In this document: in pieces, positions 34,376 to 42,530 of the stretch | Layout: each line of letters starts with the position of its first letter | Position numbering within the stretch: position 1 is the stretch's first letter | NCBI GenBank assembly: GCA_035948375.1 | Contig: DASZJH010000092.1 | Location: forward strand, 7,978-71,977 | Direction: 5' to 3' | DNA: 64,000 bases | Source: AV40 sp035948375 | GTDB taxonomy: Bacteria; Verrucomicrobiota; Verrucomicrobiia; Chthoniobacterales; UBA10450 | The notes under the pieces: generated by a model | The model's input: only the letters and a program-made list of their open reading frames with translations | Told to the model about the DNA's origin: nothing | Databases searched by the model: none | Made by a program: the position numbers and the translations under genes

Positions 34376-34801
34376 TTAGGCCGCAGCTACGTGATGCCGG
34401 CTGACAAATTTTGTCCGCACGGGCAACTTGTCCGCTGCGAGTCGCAACGATTCGCGCGCGACTGATTCAGTCAGACCATCCAACTCAAACAAAATGTTTC
34501 CGGGTTTCACCGTCGCGACCCAAAACTCCGGCTGGCCTTTTCCTTTTCCCATTCGTGTTTCCGGCGGACGCGCGGTAACCGACTTGTCCGGGAAAATCCG
34601 GATCCAAAGTTTGCCTTTGCGCTTCATGTTGCGAGTCAACGCCACGCGTGCCGCTTCAATTTGCGTGTTTGTAATCCACGCGCGCTCGAGCGTTTGCAGT
34701 CCGAACTCGCCGAAGTTGATGCGAAGATTGCGCGTAGCGGTTCCCTTGCGGCTTCCCCGCTGGGACTTCCGATACTTCACTCGTTTTGGCATCAACGGCA
34801 T
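34376..34801 (-). CDS. rplP: 50S ribosomal protein L16
   Basis: A-site-proximal large-subunit protein, 141 residues: MPLMPKRVKYRKSQRGSRKG, then WIRIFPDKSVTARPPETRMG and KGKGQPEFWVATVKPGNILF. Start ATG at 34799-34801 is preceded by GGAG and AUUUUU; an internal ATG three codons later is the classical position in some species. The protein is normal in length. Confidence 0.97.
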   Translation of the reverse strand: MPLMPKRVKYRKSQRGSRKGTATRNLRINFGEFGLQTLERAWITNTQIEAARVALTRNMKRKGKLWIRIFPDKSVTARPPETRMGKGKGQPEFWVATVKPGNILFELDGLTESVARESLRLAADKLPVRTKFVSRHHVAAA

Positions 34802-34810
34802 AAAAATCTC

Positions 34811-35509
34811 CTAGGCTTCGACCGGTTCAGTTGGCGGTGGCGGAGGAGGCGGGAGCGTGGAGGCGGCCTGCTGCTCACTCACTTCTTCTTGCTTCTTACA
34901 GATCCAGCATTTCACGCCGATCTTTCCGTAAACCGTGTTCGCTTCGGCAAAGCCGTAATCGATTCCGGTTCGCAACGTGTGCAGCGGCACTTTCCCTTCG
35001 CGGTACCATTCCGAGCGGGAAATCTCCGCGCCGTTCAATCGACCCGAGCAGCGCAAACGAATTCCTTCTGCGCCAAAATCCATTGCGACCTGCACCGCTT
35101 TTTTCATCGCTCGGCGATAAGCAATTCGGCGTTCGATCTGCAGAGCGACGTTTTCAGCGACTAATTGCGCGTCGAGCTCAGGCGTCTTGATCTCTTGGAT
35201 ATCGATCTTGATTTGTTTGCCCTGCGCCATTTTGGAAATCTCTTCCGTCATCTTCTCGATCTCGGCGCCTTTGCGTCCAATCACGATGCCAGGACGCGCC
35301 GTATGAATCGTTACGCGAATCGAGTTCCAGGCGCGCTCGATCACAATCTTCGCGACCGCTGCGAACTGAAGTTTTTTCTTCACGTAAGCGCGAATCTCCA
35401 GATCGCTGTGCAGAAACGCGGGGAGCTCCTGCGGCGACGCGTACCAGCGCGACCGCCAGTCCCGATTCACTCCAAGTCTAAATCCAATCGGATTAACTTT
35501 TTGTCCCAT
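34811..35509 (-). CDS. rpsC: 30S ribosomal protein S3
   Basis: mRNA-entry-site protein with KH domain. 232 residues: GQKVNPIGFRLGVNRDWRSR, the KH motif HTARPGIVIGRKGAEIEKM, and IRLRCSGRLNGAEISRSEWY with LRTGIDYGFAEANTVYGKIG. The end carries a Pro-rich tail (LPPPPPPPTEPVEA), absent from typical S3. AATTTTT precedes the ATG. Confidence 0.97.
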   Translation of the reverse strand: MGQKVNPIGFRLGVNRDWRSRWYASPQELPAFLHSDLEIRAYVKKKLQFAAVAKIVIERAWNSIRVTIHTARPGIVIGRKGAEIEKMTEEISKMAQGKQIKIDIQEIKTPELDAQLVAENVALQIERRIAYRRAMKKAVQVAMDFGAEGIRLRCSGRLNGAEISRSEWYREGKVPLHTLRTGIDYGFAEANTVYGKIGVKCWICKKQEEVSEQQAASTLPPPPPPPTEPVEA

Positions 35510-35514
35510 AAAAA

Positions 35515-35949
35515 TTATTTCTTCGCCGCAGCTTTCGCGGTCTTCTTCGGCTTCTTCTCTTTTTTCTCAGCCGCACTTGCCGACTTCTCTTCCATCTTTT
35601 GCTCGGCCTTCTCCGGCTTCTCGTCTGTCAAAACGATCCGAATGTGACTCGTGCGTTTCAAAATCTGCGCTCCACTTCCCCGCGCGCGGGTCTTCATTCG
35701 TTTAATAGTCGGACCTTCGCCGACGACCGCTTCTTTCACGACCAAACCATCGGGCTTCAAATTCGCGTTGTTCTCCGCGTTCGCGATCGCGCTCTTGAGC
35801 GTTTGATTGATCAAGAGCGCAGCCTTCTTCGGCGTGAAAGCTAGAATATCCAGCGCTGCCGAGACGGGCAGACCCTGGATCTCTCGCGTGACTTCGCGCG
35901 CCTTGAACGGCGAAATCCGCGCGTACCTGTGTATCGATCTAATTTCCAT
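35515..35949 (-). CDS. rplV: 50S ribosomal protein L22 with C-terminal extension
   Basis: Tunnel-lining protein. The L22 core covers residues 1-112 (IHRYARISPFKAREVTREIQ, FTPKKAALLINQTLKSAIAN, RARGSGAQILKRTSHIRIVL). A tail of about 32 Lys/Ala/Glu residues follows. Its ATG directly abuts the stop codon of the exported coiled-coil gene (TAAATG), so it depends on that gene for transcription and probably for translational coupling. Confidence 0.96.
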   Translation of the reverse strand: MEIRSIHRYARISPFKAREVTREIQGLPVSAALDILAFTPKKAALLINQTLKSAIANAENNANLKPDGLVVKEAVVGEGPTIKRMKTRARGSGAQILKRTSHIRIVLTDEKPEKAEQKMEEKSASAAEKKEKKPKKTAKAAAKK

Positions 35950-36732
35950 TTATTTTAAACTCACTTTCGAGGCATCGACCTGGAGCCGATCCCCCACTTT
36001 AATTTTTTCCTTTCCAGAATCCTCAATCACCGCGCCGCAAATCCGCTGGCGCACATCCACCACGCGCAACGTCGCAATTTTTTGTTCACCGCGCATCACT
36101 CGCAGCGGCATTCCAATTTTCACCCCTTGCTGCTCGCCGATGTTCGCCACGACAAACGACCACTCGTCCTTCACGCTGAGCACGCTCGCGTCCATCAAAC
36201 TAGCTTGCGGCTCCTTTAAGTCCGTAGATGTCGATCTTCCCACCAGCTCGTTCGTCTTTCGCAATTGCGTTTCTACATCCGCTCGCCCTTGCGCGTCGCC
36301 GCCTTGCGAAGTTTTCAAATATCGCAGAAGCGCTTCGTTTAGGCCCAGCAATTGATCACGCAACTCATCGCGTTTTTTCTGCGCAAGGCGCAGATCGCTT
36401 ACTGCAGCGAGCAAACGTTGCTCGAGCTTCGCCCGATCTTTGCTCGCTGACGCGAGCCCCAGCGCTTCCATTCGCGCTTCCAACTCCGCGAACTTGCGCC
36501 GGAACACTTCGGCTTCCGCGTTCGACTCCGCCAGGCTCGCCGTCAAAGTCTTGAGCGACTCCTTTGCCGTCGCCAATTGCCCGCGCAATTCTTCATTCTG
36601 CGTCAGCAGCGCTTCCGCGGTGACTTTCGTCTCCGCGCTTTCAATCTTGGATTCTGTCAAAGAACTATTTCCCTGCGCCTGCGCGACCGAAGCCGCGACG
36701 GCGCACCCGCAAACTACCAAAAAAATTCTCAA
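35950..36732 (-). CDS. Exported coiled-coil protein inserted in the ribosomal operon
   Basis: A 260-residue protein between rpsS and rplV, where no gene belongs in the classical S10 operon. TTG start (36730-36732) immediately after the rpsS TAG; TAA stop immediately before the rplV ATG, so it is tightly embedded. Residues 1-20 form a signal peptide (IFLVVCGCAVAASVAQAQ). Residues 30-150 are predicted coiled coil with heptad-like Leu/Ala/Glu (ELRGQLATAKESLKTLTASL; LEQRLLAAVSDLRLAQKKRD). The C-terminal 85 residues look like a small beta-barrel (EWSFVVANIGEQQGVKIGMP; LRVVDVRQRICGAVIE; KIKVGDRLQVD), a pattern seen in FlgT- or MreC-type periplasmic proteins. Family not recognised with certainty. 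Confidence 0.85.
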   Translation of the reverse strand: MRIFLVVCGCAVAASVAQAQGNSSLTESKIESAETKVTAEALLTQNEELRGQLATAKESLKTLTASLAESNAEAEVFRRKFAELEARMEALGLASASKDRAKLEQRLLAAVSDLRLAQKKRDELRDQLLGLNEALLRYLKTSQGGDAQGRADVETQLRKTNELVGRSTSTDLKEPQASLMDASVLSVKDEWSFVVANIGEQQGVKIGMPLRVMRGEQKIATLRVVDVRQRICGAVIEDSGKEKIKVGDRLQVDASKVSLK

Positions 36733-37011
36733 CTACTTCGTGACCTTCGCCGTGTGCGAACCGTGTTTCTTAAAGATCCGCGTGGCCGAAAACTCGCCGA
36801 GCTTATGCCCGACCATGTTCTCGGTGATAAAAACGGAATTGAACGTCTTTCCGTTGTGCACCAGGAACGTGTGGCCGACAAAATCCGGCGTCACCATCGA
36901 GCGGCGCGACCAGGTCTTGATCGCCTTTTTTGAGCCCGAGGCGTTCATCTTGTCGATCTTCTCGAGAAGATGCGATTCGACGAAGGGTCCTTTCTTTAGT
37001 GATCTTCCCAT
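36733..37011 (-). CDS. rpsS: 30S ribosomal protein S19
   Basis: Head protein near the A site, 92 residues. ATG at 37009-37011 (MGRSLKKGPFVESHLLEKID) is the family start; the upstream open frame is the shadow of rplB. SRRSMVTPDFVGHTFLVHNG and MVGHKLGEFSATRIFKKHGS are diagnostic. Its TAG stop directly touches the TTG start of the coiled-coil gene. Confidence 0.97.
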   Translation of the reverse strand: MGRSLKKGPFVESHLLEKIDKMNASGSKKAIKTWSRRSMVTPDFVGHTFLVHNGKTFNSVFITENMVGHKLGEFSATRIFKKHGSHTAKVTK

Positions 37012-37016
37012 AAAAA

Positions 37017-37865
37017 TCAAACTTTCTTCTTGTCGCGCTTGCGCTCTAAAATGAATCGGTCGCTCGGTTTGCGTTTCGAGCGCGTCTTGAATCCCTTTGC
37101 CAGTTGTCCCCATGGACTCACTGGATGGTGACGACCACCGCCACCTTTCGATTTGCCCTGACCACCGCCCATCGGGTGATCGATCGGGTTCATCACCATA
37201 CCGCGAACGTGCGGCCGGCGTCCCTGCCAGCGCGTGCGACCAGCTTTGCCGCTGGCGACGTTCATGTGATCGACGTTTCCAACCTGGCCGACGGTCGCGA
37301 AACAATTCTCATGGATCCGGCGCACTTCGCCCGATGGCATTTTCACCAGCGCGTAACCGCCTTCGAGATTGTTCAACGTCGCTTGCTGGCCAGCGCTGCG
37401 AGCAACCTGTCCACCGCGGCCAGGGCTGAGCTCGATGTTGTGAATGTTCGTGCCGAGCGGGATCGCGCGCAGCGGCAATGAATTGCCCAGTTCCGGTGCG
37501 ACATCATTGCCGGCGACAACTTTCGCGCCGACCTGAAGTCCGTTGGGGGCGAGGATGTAGCTTAGCTCGCCGTCGGTGTACTTAATAAGAGCAATGCGCG
37601 CCGAGCGGTTCGGATCGTACTCGATTCCGAGCACTTCGGCTGCGACACCGTGTTTGCGGCGTTTGAAATCAACTTTGCGGTAATGCTGTTTGTGTCCGCC
37701 ACCGATGTGGCGCGAAGTCATGCGGCCGTAATTGTTGCGGCCGCCGGATTTTTTCTTAGGCTCCAGCAAGCTCTTCGCCGGAGTCCATTTGGTGATTTCA
37801 TCAAACGCCGGCGTTTGTTTGAAACGCTGGATTGGCGTGAGCGGGCGATAGCTTTTTAACGCCAT
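37017..37865 (-). CDS. rplB: 50S ribosomal protein L2
   Basis: Core peptidyl-transferase-region protein, 282 residues: LKSYRPLTPIQRFKQTPAFD, GRMTSRHIGGGHKQHYRKVD, SPGRGGQVARSAGQQATLNN and the highly conserved RGMVMNPIDHPMGGGQGKSK with the loop His. Normal length, positioned between rplW and rpsS. Confidence 0.97.
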   Translation of the reverse strand: MALKSYRPLTPIQRFKQTPAFDEITKWTPAKSLLEPKKKSGGRNNYGRMTSRHIGGGHKQHYRKVDFKRRKHGVAAEVLGIEYDPNRSARIALIKYTDGELSYILAPNGLQVGAKVVAGNDVAPELGNSLPLRAIPLGTNIHNIELSPGRGGQVARSAGQQATLNNLEGGYALVKMPSGEVRRIHENCFATVGQVGNVDHMNVASGKAGRTRWQGRRPHVRGMVMNPIDHPMGGGQGKSKGGGGRHHPVSPWGQLAKGFKTRSKRKPSDRFILERKRDKKKV

Positions 37866-37869
37866 AAAA

Positions 37870-38148
37870 TTAAACCAGCTCGATCTTCTCGCCTTCCGCG
37901 AGAGTCACGATCGCTTTCTTCCAATTCGGGCGACGTCCAAGCGGTCCACGGACGCGTTTCTGTTTGCCGGCGTAGTTGCAGGTGTTCACGTCGACCACTT
38001 TCTTTTGGAACAAACGCTGCACCGCGTCTTTGATTTGAGTCTTATTCGCGCGCGGGCTGACGCGAAAAACGTATTTGTTAAACTTTTCGCCCAGCAGCGT
38101 CGATTTCTCGGTCAGCGACGCGGTCTCAATAATTTCGTGCTCGGTCAT
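37870..38148 (-). CDS. rplW: 50S ribosomal protein L23
   Basis: Tunnel-exit protein and docking site for trigger factor and SRP. 92 residues: LTEKSTLLGEKFNKYVFRVS, PRANKTQIKDAVQRLFQKKV, and the final GRRPNWKKAIVTLAEGEKIE. The ATG overlaps the rplD stop (38145-38148, ATGA). Confidence 0.97.
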   Translation of the reverse strand: MTEHEIIETASLTEKSTLLGEKFNKYVFRVSPRANKTQIKDAVQRLFQKKVVDVNTCNYAGKQKRVRGPLGRRPNWKKAIVTLAEGEKIELV

Positions 38149-38753
38149 TGCAATCTCTCCGCTAGTTTCTCGAGCGCCTTCGGAGTCACCAAAATCTTCT
38201 GGAACGCGAGCAATTGCTCGGTATTCACGTCCGCAGCGGTCGCCAGTTTCACCGGCTTCACGTTCCGCGCCGATTTGTAGGTCTTGTCATCGAACGAATC
38301 GGAAACAATGAGCACCTTTTCGGCGTCGGTCTGTTTTCGGACAAGATCGACAAACGCTTTGGTTTTGATTTCCGAGACGGCGAACTTGTCGATCGTCAGA
38401 ACGTCGCCGGCTTTGATCCGCTCACTCAGCACTTTTTGCAGAGCGAGACGACGAACTGACTTGGAAACTTTCTTGGAGTAATCGCGCGGCTTCGGTCCAA
38501 ACACCACGCCACCGCCGCGCCAGATCGGCGAAGAAACGTAACCCGCCCGAGCGCGGCCGGTTCCCTTTTGCCGCCAAGGTTTCGCGCCTGACATATCGAC
38601 TTCGGCCTTCGTTTTCGTGTTGGCCGAACCAGAACGCCGCGCCGCGCGCATCGCGACTACGACATCGTGAACGGCCTGCGAACCGCGACCATCCTCGATG
38701 ATGTCGATCTTCGCTTCCTTGGCGGCAGCTTTGGTTAAAACTTTCGCGCTCAT
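38145..38753 (-). CDS. rplD: 50S ribosomal protein L4
   Basis: Tunnel-constriction protein and, in gammaproteobacteria, an autoregulator of the S10 operon. 202 residues: GSQAVHDVVVAMRAARRSGS, the extended loop KPWRQKGTGRARAGYVSSPI and WRGGGVVFGPKPRDYSKKV. It overlaps rplC and rplW by four bases each. No L4-type leader can be judged because no leader precedes it here. Confidence 0.97.
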   Translation of the reverse strand: MSAKVLTKAAAKEAKIDIIEDGRGSQAVHDVVVAMRAARRSGSANTKTKAEVDMSGAKPWRQKGTGRARAGYVSSPIWRGGGVVFGPKPRDYSKKVSKSVRRLALQKVLSERIKAGDVLTIDKFAVSEIKTKAFVDLVRKQTDAEKVLIVSDSFDDKTYKSARNVKPVKLATAADVNTEQLLAFQKILVTPKALEKLAERLQ

Positions 38754-39505
38754 TTCCTCTGGGCTTCTTTAGCTTGAGCCTTCCTCTCTTCGGCCAATTC
38801 CCCTGCTTTCTTGGGCTTCTTGGCGTGAGCGGCCTGGTCTGCCTTCGCGTGTTGCTGATGCAACGCGATTAGCGCACCCGGATTCTTGATCGCCGGCCTA
38901 ACGACAACGTAGCTGCCGTTGCACCCAGGTACCGCGCCACTGATCAAAATCACTTTCTCCGCTTCGCGCACCTGCATGACGCGCAGGTTCTGTACGGTCA
39001 CACGTTCGTCGCCCAAATGGCCAGGCATGCCCATGTTTTTCCAAATGCGTCCCGGCGTTGAACGATTTCCGACCGCGCCGTTGCGGCGATGCGTCTTCGA
39101 ACCGTGCGCGGCGCCCTGGCCGTCGAAATTGTGTTTCTTCATCACGCCTTGGAAACCTTTTCCCTTCGAACGGCCGATCACATCGACGAAATCACCCGGC
39201 TGAAATTGGGTAACAGTGAGATTCACTTCACCCTCGGAAAGATCGGCCTTTAAACGAAACTCGCGGACGAATCGTTTCGGTTCGGAGTTGGCCTTCTTGA
39301 AATTGCCGAGCTCGGCTTTGCTCACTCGCGACTCTTTTTGCGAATCGAACCCGACTTGAACCGCCGAGTAGCCATCGTTGTCGTTCGTTAGGCGCCGCAG
39401 AACAACGTTATCGCTGGCCGCAATCACGGTCACAGGATGGAGCCGACCATTGGCGTCGTAGACGCTGGTCATGCCGATTTTTTGTCCTAGTAAACCGATG
39501 CTCAT
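38750..39505 (-). CDS. rplC: 50S ribosomal protein L3 with C-terminal extension
   Basis: Early-assembly protein near the peptidyl-transferase centre. LLGQKIGMTSVYDANGRLHP opens the chain; GFQGVMKKHNFDGQGAAHGS and GRIWKNMGMPGHLGDERVTV are the family loop. The L3 core ends near residue 212 (SYVVVRPAIKNPGA); about 36 residues of His/Lys/Ala/Glu tail follow. It starts 29 bases after the rpsJ stop, the widest spacer in this part of the operon. Confidence 0.96.
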   Translation of the reverse strand: MSIGLLGQKIGMTSVYDANGRLHPVTVIAASDNVVLRRLTNDNDGYSAVQVGFDSQKESRVSKAELGNFKKANSEPKRFVREFRLKADLSEGEVNLTVTQFQPGDFVDVIGRSKGKGFQGVMKKHNFDGQGAAHGSKTHRRNGAVGNRSTPGRIWKNMGMPGHLGDERVTVQNLRVMQVREAEKVILISGAVPGCNGSYVVVRPAIKNPGALIALHQQHAKADQAAHAKKPKKAGELAEERKAQAKEAQRK

Positions 39506-39534
39506 GTTGGCGACGTGGAAAATTTCTCAAGCAG

Positions 39535-39846
39535 TTAAATCTTAATCGTAATATCAACGCCCGCGGGTAGGTTCAGTTTCTTCAACTCATCCACCGTCTT
39601 CGCGGTCGGCTCGATAATGTCGAGCAACCGTTTGTGCGTGCGGATCTCAAATTGCTCCATCGATTTCTTGTCGACGTGGGGAGAACGATTGACCGTGAAC
39701 TTCTCGATCAACGTCGGCAGCGGAATCGGGCCGGCCACGCGAGCGCCGGTGCGTTTCGCCGTCTCAACGATCTCGACCGCGGATTGATCGAGCATGCGAT
39801 GATCGAACGCTTTCAAGCGAATCCGGATTTTTTGTCCTTCCGCCAT
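39535..39846 (-). CDS. rpsJ: 30S ribosomal protein S10
   Basis: Head protein that also serves as NusE in antitermination. 103 residues: KIRIRLKAFDHRMLDQSAVE, VAGPIPLPTLIEKFTVNRSP, HVDKKSMEQFEIRTHKRLLD. The ATG shares one base with the fusA stop (TAATG at 39844-39848 on the minus strand). Position after fusA is consistent with a fused str-S10 arrangement lacking tuf. Confidence 0.97.
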   Translation of the reverse strand: MAEGQKIRIRLKAFDHRMLDQSAVEIVETAKRTGARVAGPIPLPTLIEKFTVNRSPHVDKKSMEQFEIRTHKRLLDIIEPTAKTVDELKKLNLPAGVDITIKI

Positions 39847-42029
39847 TACTTCTTCTCCTTTTGATCAAGAATGGCTGCCACCAGGTTCGCCGGCACAGGA
39901 TCAAAATGCGACGGCTCCATCGAGTAGCTCGAGCGGCCTTTCGACAACGAACGGATCGCCGTGGCGTAACCGAAAAGTTCCGCGAGGGGAACGAGCGCAT
40001 GAACGATCGCAAGATTGCCGCGCGATTCGATGCTTTGAATTGCGCCACGGCGACGGCTCAAGTCGCCGCAAATGTCGCCCTGATATTCTTCCGGCGTAAT
40101 GTTTTCCACTTTCATGATCGGCTCGAGCAGGATCGGCTTCGCCGCTCTGAATCCGTCTTTCATCGCGAAGATGGCCGCCATCTTGAACGCGAGCTCGTTC
40201 GAATCGACTTCGTGGAAGCTTCCGAAAACGATGTCGCACTCAACATCGACAACGGGATAACCGCCCAGAACGCCATCGAGCACCGCTTCTTCGATACCCT
40301 TTTTAACGGCCGGAATGTATTCGCGCGGAATAATTCCGCCGACGATCTTGTTCTCAACCACGAGGCCTTTGCTGCGCTCGCCCGGTCGAAGATCGACCTC
40401 GACGTGACCATATTGACCGCGACCGCCGGATTGTTTGATCAATTTGCCGACGCCGTGTGCGTTGGTGGTGATAGTTTCGCGATAAGCGATCTGCGGTTTG
40501 CCCGCGTTGGCGTCCACTTTGAATTCGCGGAACATGCGGTCGCGAATGATTTCCAAATGCAATTCGCCCATGCCCGCGATGATTGTCTGGCCGGTATCTT
40601 CGTGAGTGTAAACGCGGAAAGTGGGATCTTCTTCGGCGAGTCGTTGCAGCGCAACGCCCATTTTTTCCTGGTCCAACTTCGTCTTCGGCTCAATCGCCAT
40701 TGAAATGACTGGATCAGGGAAGGACGGTGGCTCGAGAAGAATTGGGTGGTCTTCGTCGCAAAGCGTGTCGCCCGTCGTGATATTCTTAATGCCGACGATC
40801 GCGGCGATGTCGCCTGAATAACACGTCTCGATGTCTTCACGCTTGTCGGCTTGAATTTGGATCAGACGGGATATGCGTTCGCGTTTGTTCGTGCGTGGAT
40901 TGTAAACGTTGTCGCCTTTGCTCAGCGTGCCTGAGTAAACGCGGAAGAAAACGAGTTTCCCGACGAACGGATCGCTCCAAAGTTTGAACGCGAGGGAGCA
41001 GAAGTTCCCATTGTCGTCTGTCGGCGCTTCCATTGGTTCGTGCGTGTCCGGCTCCATCCCTTTTGCTGGTGGAATGTCGAGCGGGCTCGGCAAATAATCG
41101 ACGACCGCGTCGACCAGGTATTGCACACCGATGTTTTTCAACGCCGAGCCGCCAATGACCGGCACAAATTTGTTCGCAATCGTTTGCCGGCGGATCGCCG
41201 CTTTCAAAAGCTGCGGCGTGACCAGTTTTTCTTCGAGAACGACTTCTGCAATCTCATCATCGATATTCGAAATCTGCTCGACGAGCTCTTTGTAAGCCTT
41301 ATCCACGGCAGTGACATGTTCCTGGGGGACGTCCGTGACCTCGTATGTCGATCCAAGCTGGTCGCTGTCCGAATAAATGATCGCCTTCTTATTAATAACG
41401 TCGAGCTGTCCGCGAAGTTGATCCTCACGACCAAGCGGCAACAGCACCGGCCAGGCGTTCGCGCCGAGTTTTTTGTGAATGCTGTCCACCGACATCGCGA
41501 AATCGGCGCCGACGCGGTCCATCTTATTAATGAACGCGAGCTTTGGAACGTTGTACTTCGTCGCCTGCCGCCAAACCGTTTCGGATTGCGGTTGAACCCC
41601 GGCGACGCCGTCAAAAACGGCGATTGCGCCATCCAATACTCGCAGCGAACGCTCGACTTCTGCCGTGAAATCTACGTGACCCGGCGTGTCGATGATGTTG
41701 ATGCGTTGTTTGATCCCTTCGAAAATTTTGTAAACGCCTTCTTCTTTTTTCTGCGACCAACTGCATGTTGTCGCCGCGGAAGTTATCGTAATTCCGCGCT
41801 CGCGTTCCTGCTCCATCCAGTCGGTGACGGTGGTGCCTTCGTGCACCTCGCCCATCTTGTGGATCATTCCGGTGTAAAACAGGACGCGTTCGGTAATCGT
41901 CGTTTTGCCGGCGTCGATGTGCGCGGCGATGCCGATGTTGCGCGTCCGTTCGAGCGGAAATTTCCGATTCGGCGAATTCGGACCTTTCGCCGCGGCTGTT
42001 TTTTTCTTTTCTACGGTCGCGGTCGCCAT
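39846..42029 (-). CDS. fusA: Elongation factor G
   Basis: Translocation GTPase, 727 residues. G1 is in GIAAHIDAGKTTITERVL, G2 in the switch region KMGEVHEGTTVTDWMEQE, G3 in NIIDTPGHVDFTAEVERSL, G4 in PKLAFINKMDRVGADF. Domain IV has GRGQYGHVEVDLRPGE, and domain V includes EPIMKVENITPEEYQGD. No tuf gene follows; rpsJ overlaps its stop by one base. Upstream rpsG ends five bases before its start. Confidence 0.97.
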   Translation of the reverse strand: MATATVEKKKTAAAKGPNSPNRKFPLERTRNIGIAAHIDAGKTTITERVLFYTGMIHKMGEVHEGTTVTDWMEQERERGITITSAATTCSWSQKKEEGVYKIFEGIKQRINIIDTPGHVDFTAEVERSLRVLDGAIAVFDGVAGVQPQSETVWRQATKYNVPKLAFINKMDRVGADFAMSVDSIHKKLGANAWPVLLPLGREDQLRGQLDVINKKAIIYSDSDQLGSTYEVTDVPQEHVTAVDKAYKELVEQISNIDDEIAEVVLEEKLVTPQLLKAAIRRQTIANKFVPVIGGSALKNIGVQYLVDAVVDYLPSPLDIPPAKGMEPDTHEPMEAPTDDNGNFCSLAFKLWSDPFVGKLVFFRVYSGTLSKGDNVYNPRTNKRERISRLIQIQADKREDIETCYSGDIAAIVGIKNITTGDTLCDEDHPILLEPPSFPDPVISMAIEPKTKLDQEKMGVALQRLAEEDPTFRVYTHEDTGQTIIAGMGELHLEIIRDRMFREFKVDANAGKPQIAYRETITTNAHGVGKLIKQSGGRGQYGHVEVDLRPGERSKGLVVENKIVGGIIPREYIPAVKKGIEEAVLDGVLGGYPVVDVECDIVFGSFHEVDSNELAFKMAAIFAMKDGFRAAKPILLEPIMKVENITPEEYQGDICGDLSRRRGAIQSIESRGNLAIVHALVPLAELFGYATAIRSLSKGRSSYSMEPSHFDPVPANLVAAILDQKEKK

Positions 42030-42034
42030 AATCG

Positions 42035-42508
42035 TTACCAGCGGAAATGGGCAAACGCGCGGTTCGCTTGCGCCATTTTGTGCGTGTCTTCGCGTTTCTT
42101 GATCGCGTTGCCTTGACCTGCGGCCGCGTCTTTGATTTCGGCGGCCAGCGCCTGCGCCATTGGCATGCCTTTGCGAGTGTCGGCATATTGCACGATCCAG
42201 CGCATGGCAAGCGAGACCTGACGCGCGGGAGGAACTTCCAACGGCACTTGATAAGTCGCGCCGCCAACGCGACGTGATTTTACTTCCAAACGCGGCCGAA
42301 CGTTTTCCAGCGCTTTATTTAAAACTTCGAGCGGATCGACTGAATCCGATCCTTCGCGCGATTTCTCAATCGCGGTATAGACAATGCGCTCGGCGAGCGA
42401 TTTCTTGCCGCGCTGCATCACCGTGGTGATAAGACGCGCGACCGCCGGACTCCCATAACGGGAATCGACGCGCTCTTGCTTTTTGTAGACTCTCTTCCGT
42501 CGCGACAT
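42035..42508 (-). CDS. rpsG: 30S ribosomal protein S7
   Basis: Head assembly initiator, 157 residues: SRRKRVYKKQERVDSRYGSP, VARLITTVMQRGKKSLAERI, and VGGATYQVPLEVPPARQVSL. The 22-base spacer to rpsL contains GATCGACA ending right at the start codon (42509-42516 in the plus coordinates), so the over-represented octamer occupies the place of a ribosome binding site. There is no Shine-Dalgarno. Confidence 0.97.
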   Translation of the reverse strand: MSRRKRVYKKQERVDSRYGSPAVARLITTVMQRGKKSLAERIVYTAIEKSREGSDSVDPLEVLNKALENVRPRLEVKSRRVGGATYQVPLEVPPARQVSLAMRWIVQYADTRKGMPMAQALAAEIKDAAAGQGNAIKKREDTHKMAQANRAFAHFRW

Positions 42509-42530
42509 TGTCGATCGTTTGTTTCAAAAT

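Noticed and set aside
41040..42116. Open frame of 358 codons opposite fusA
   Set aside because: Antisense shadow of EF-G; composition is Arg/Asp/Val-rich without domains.
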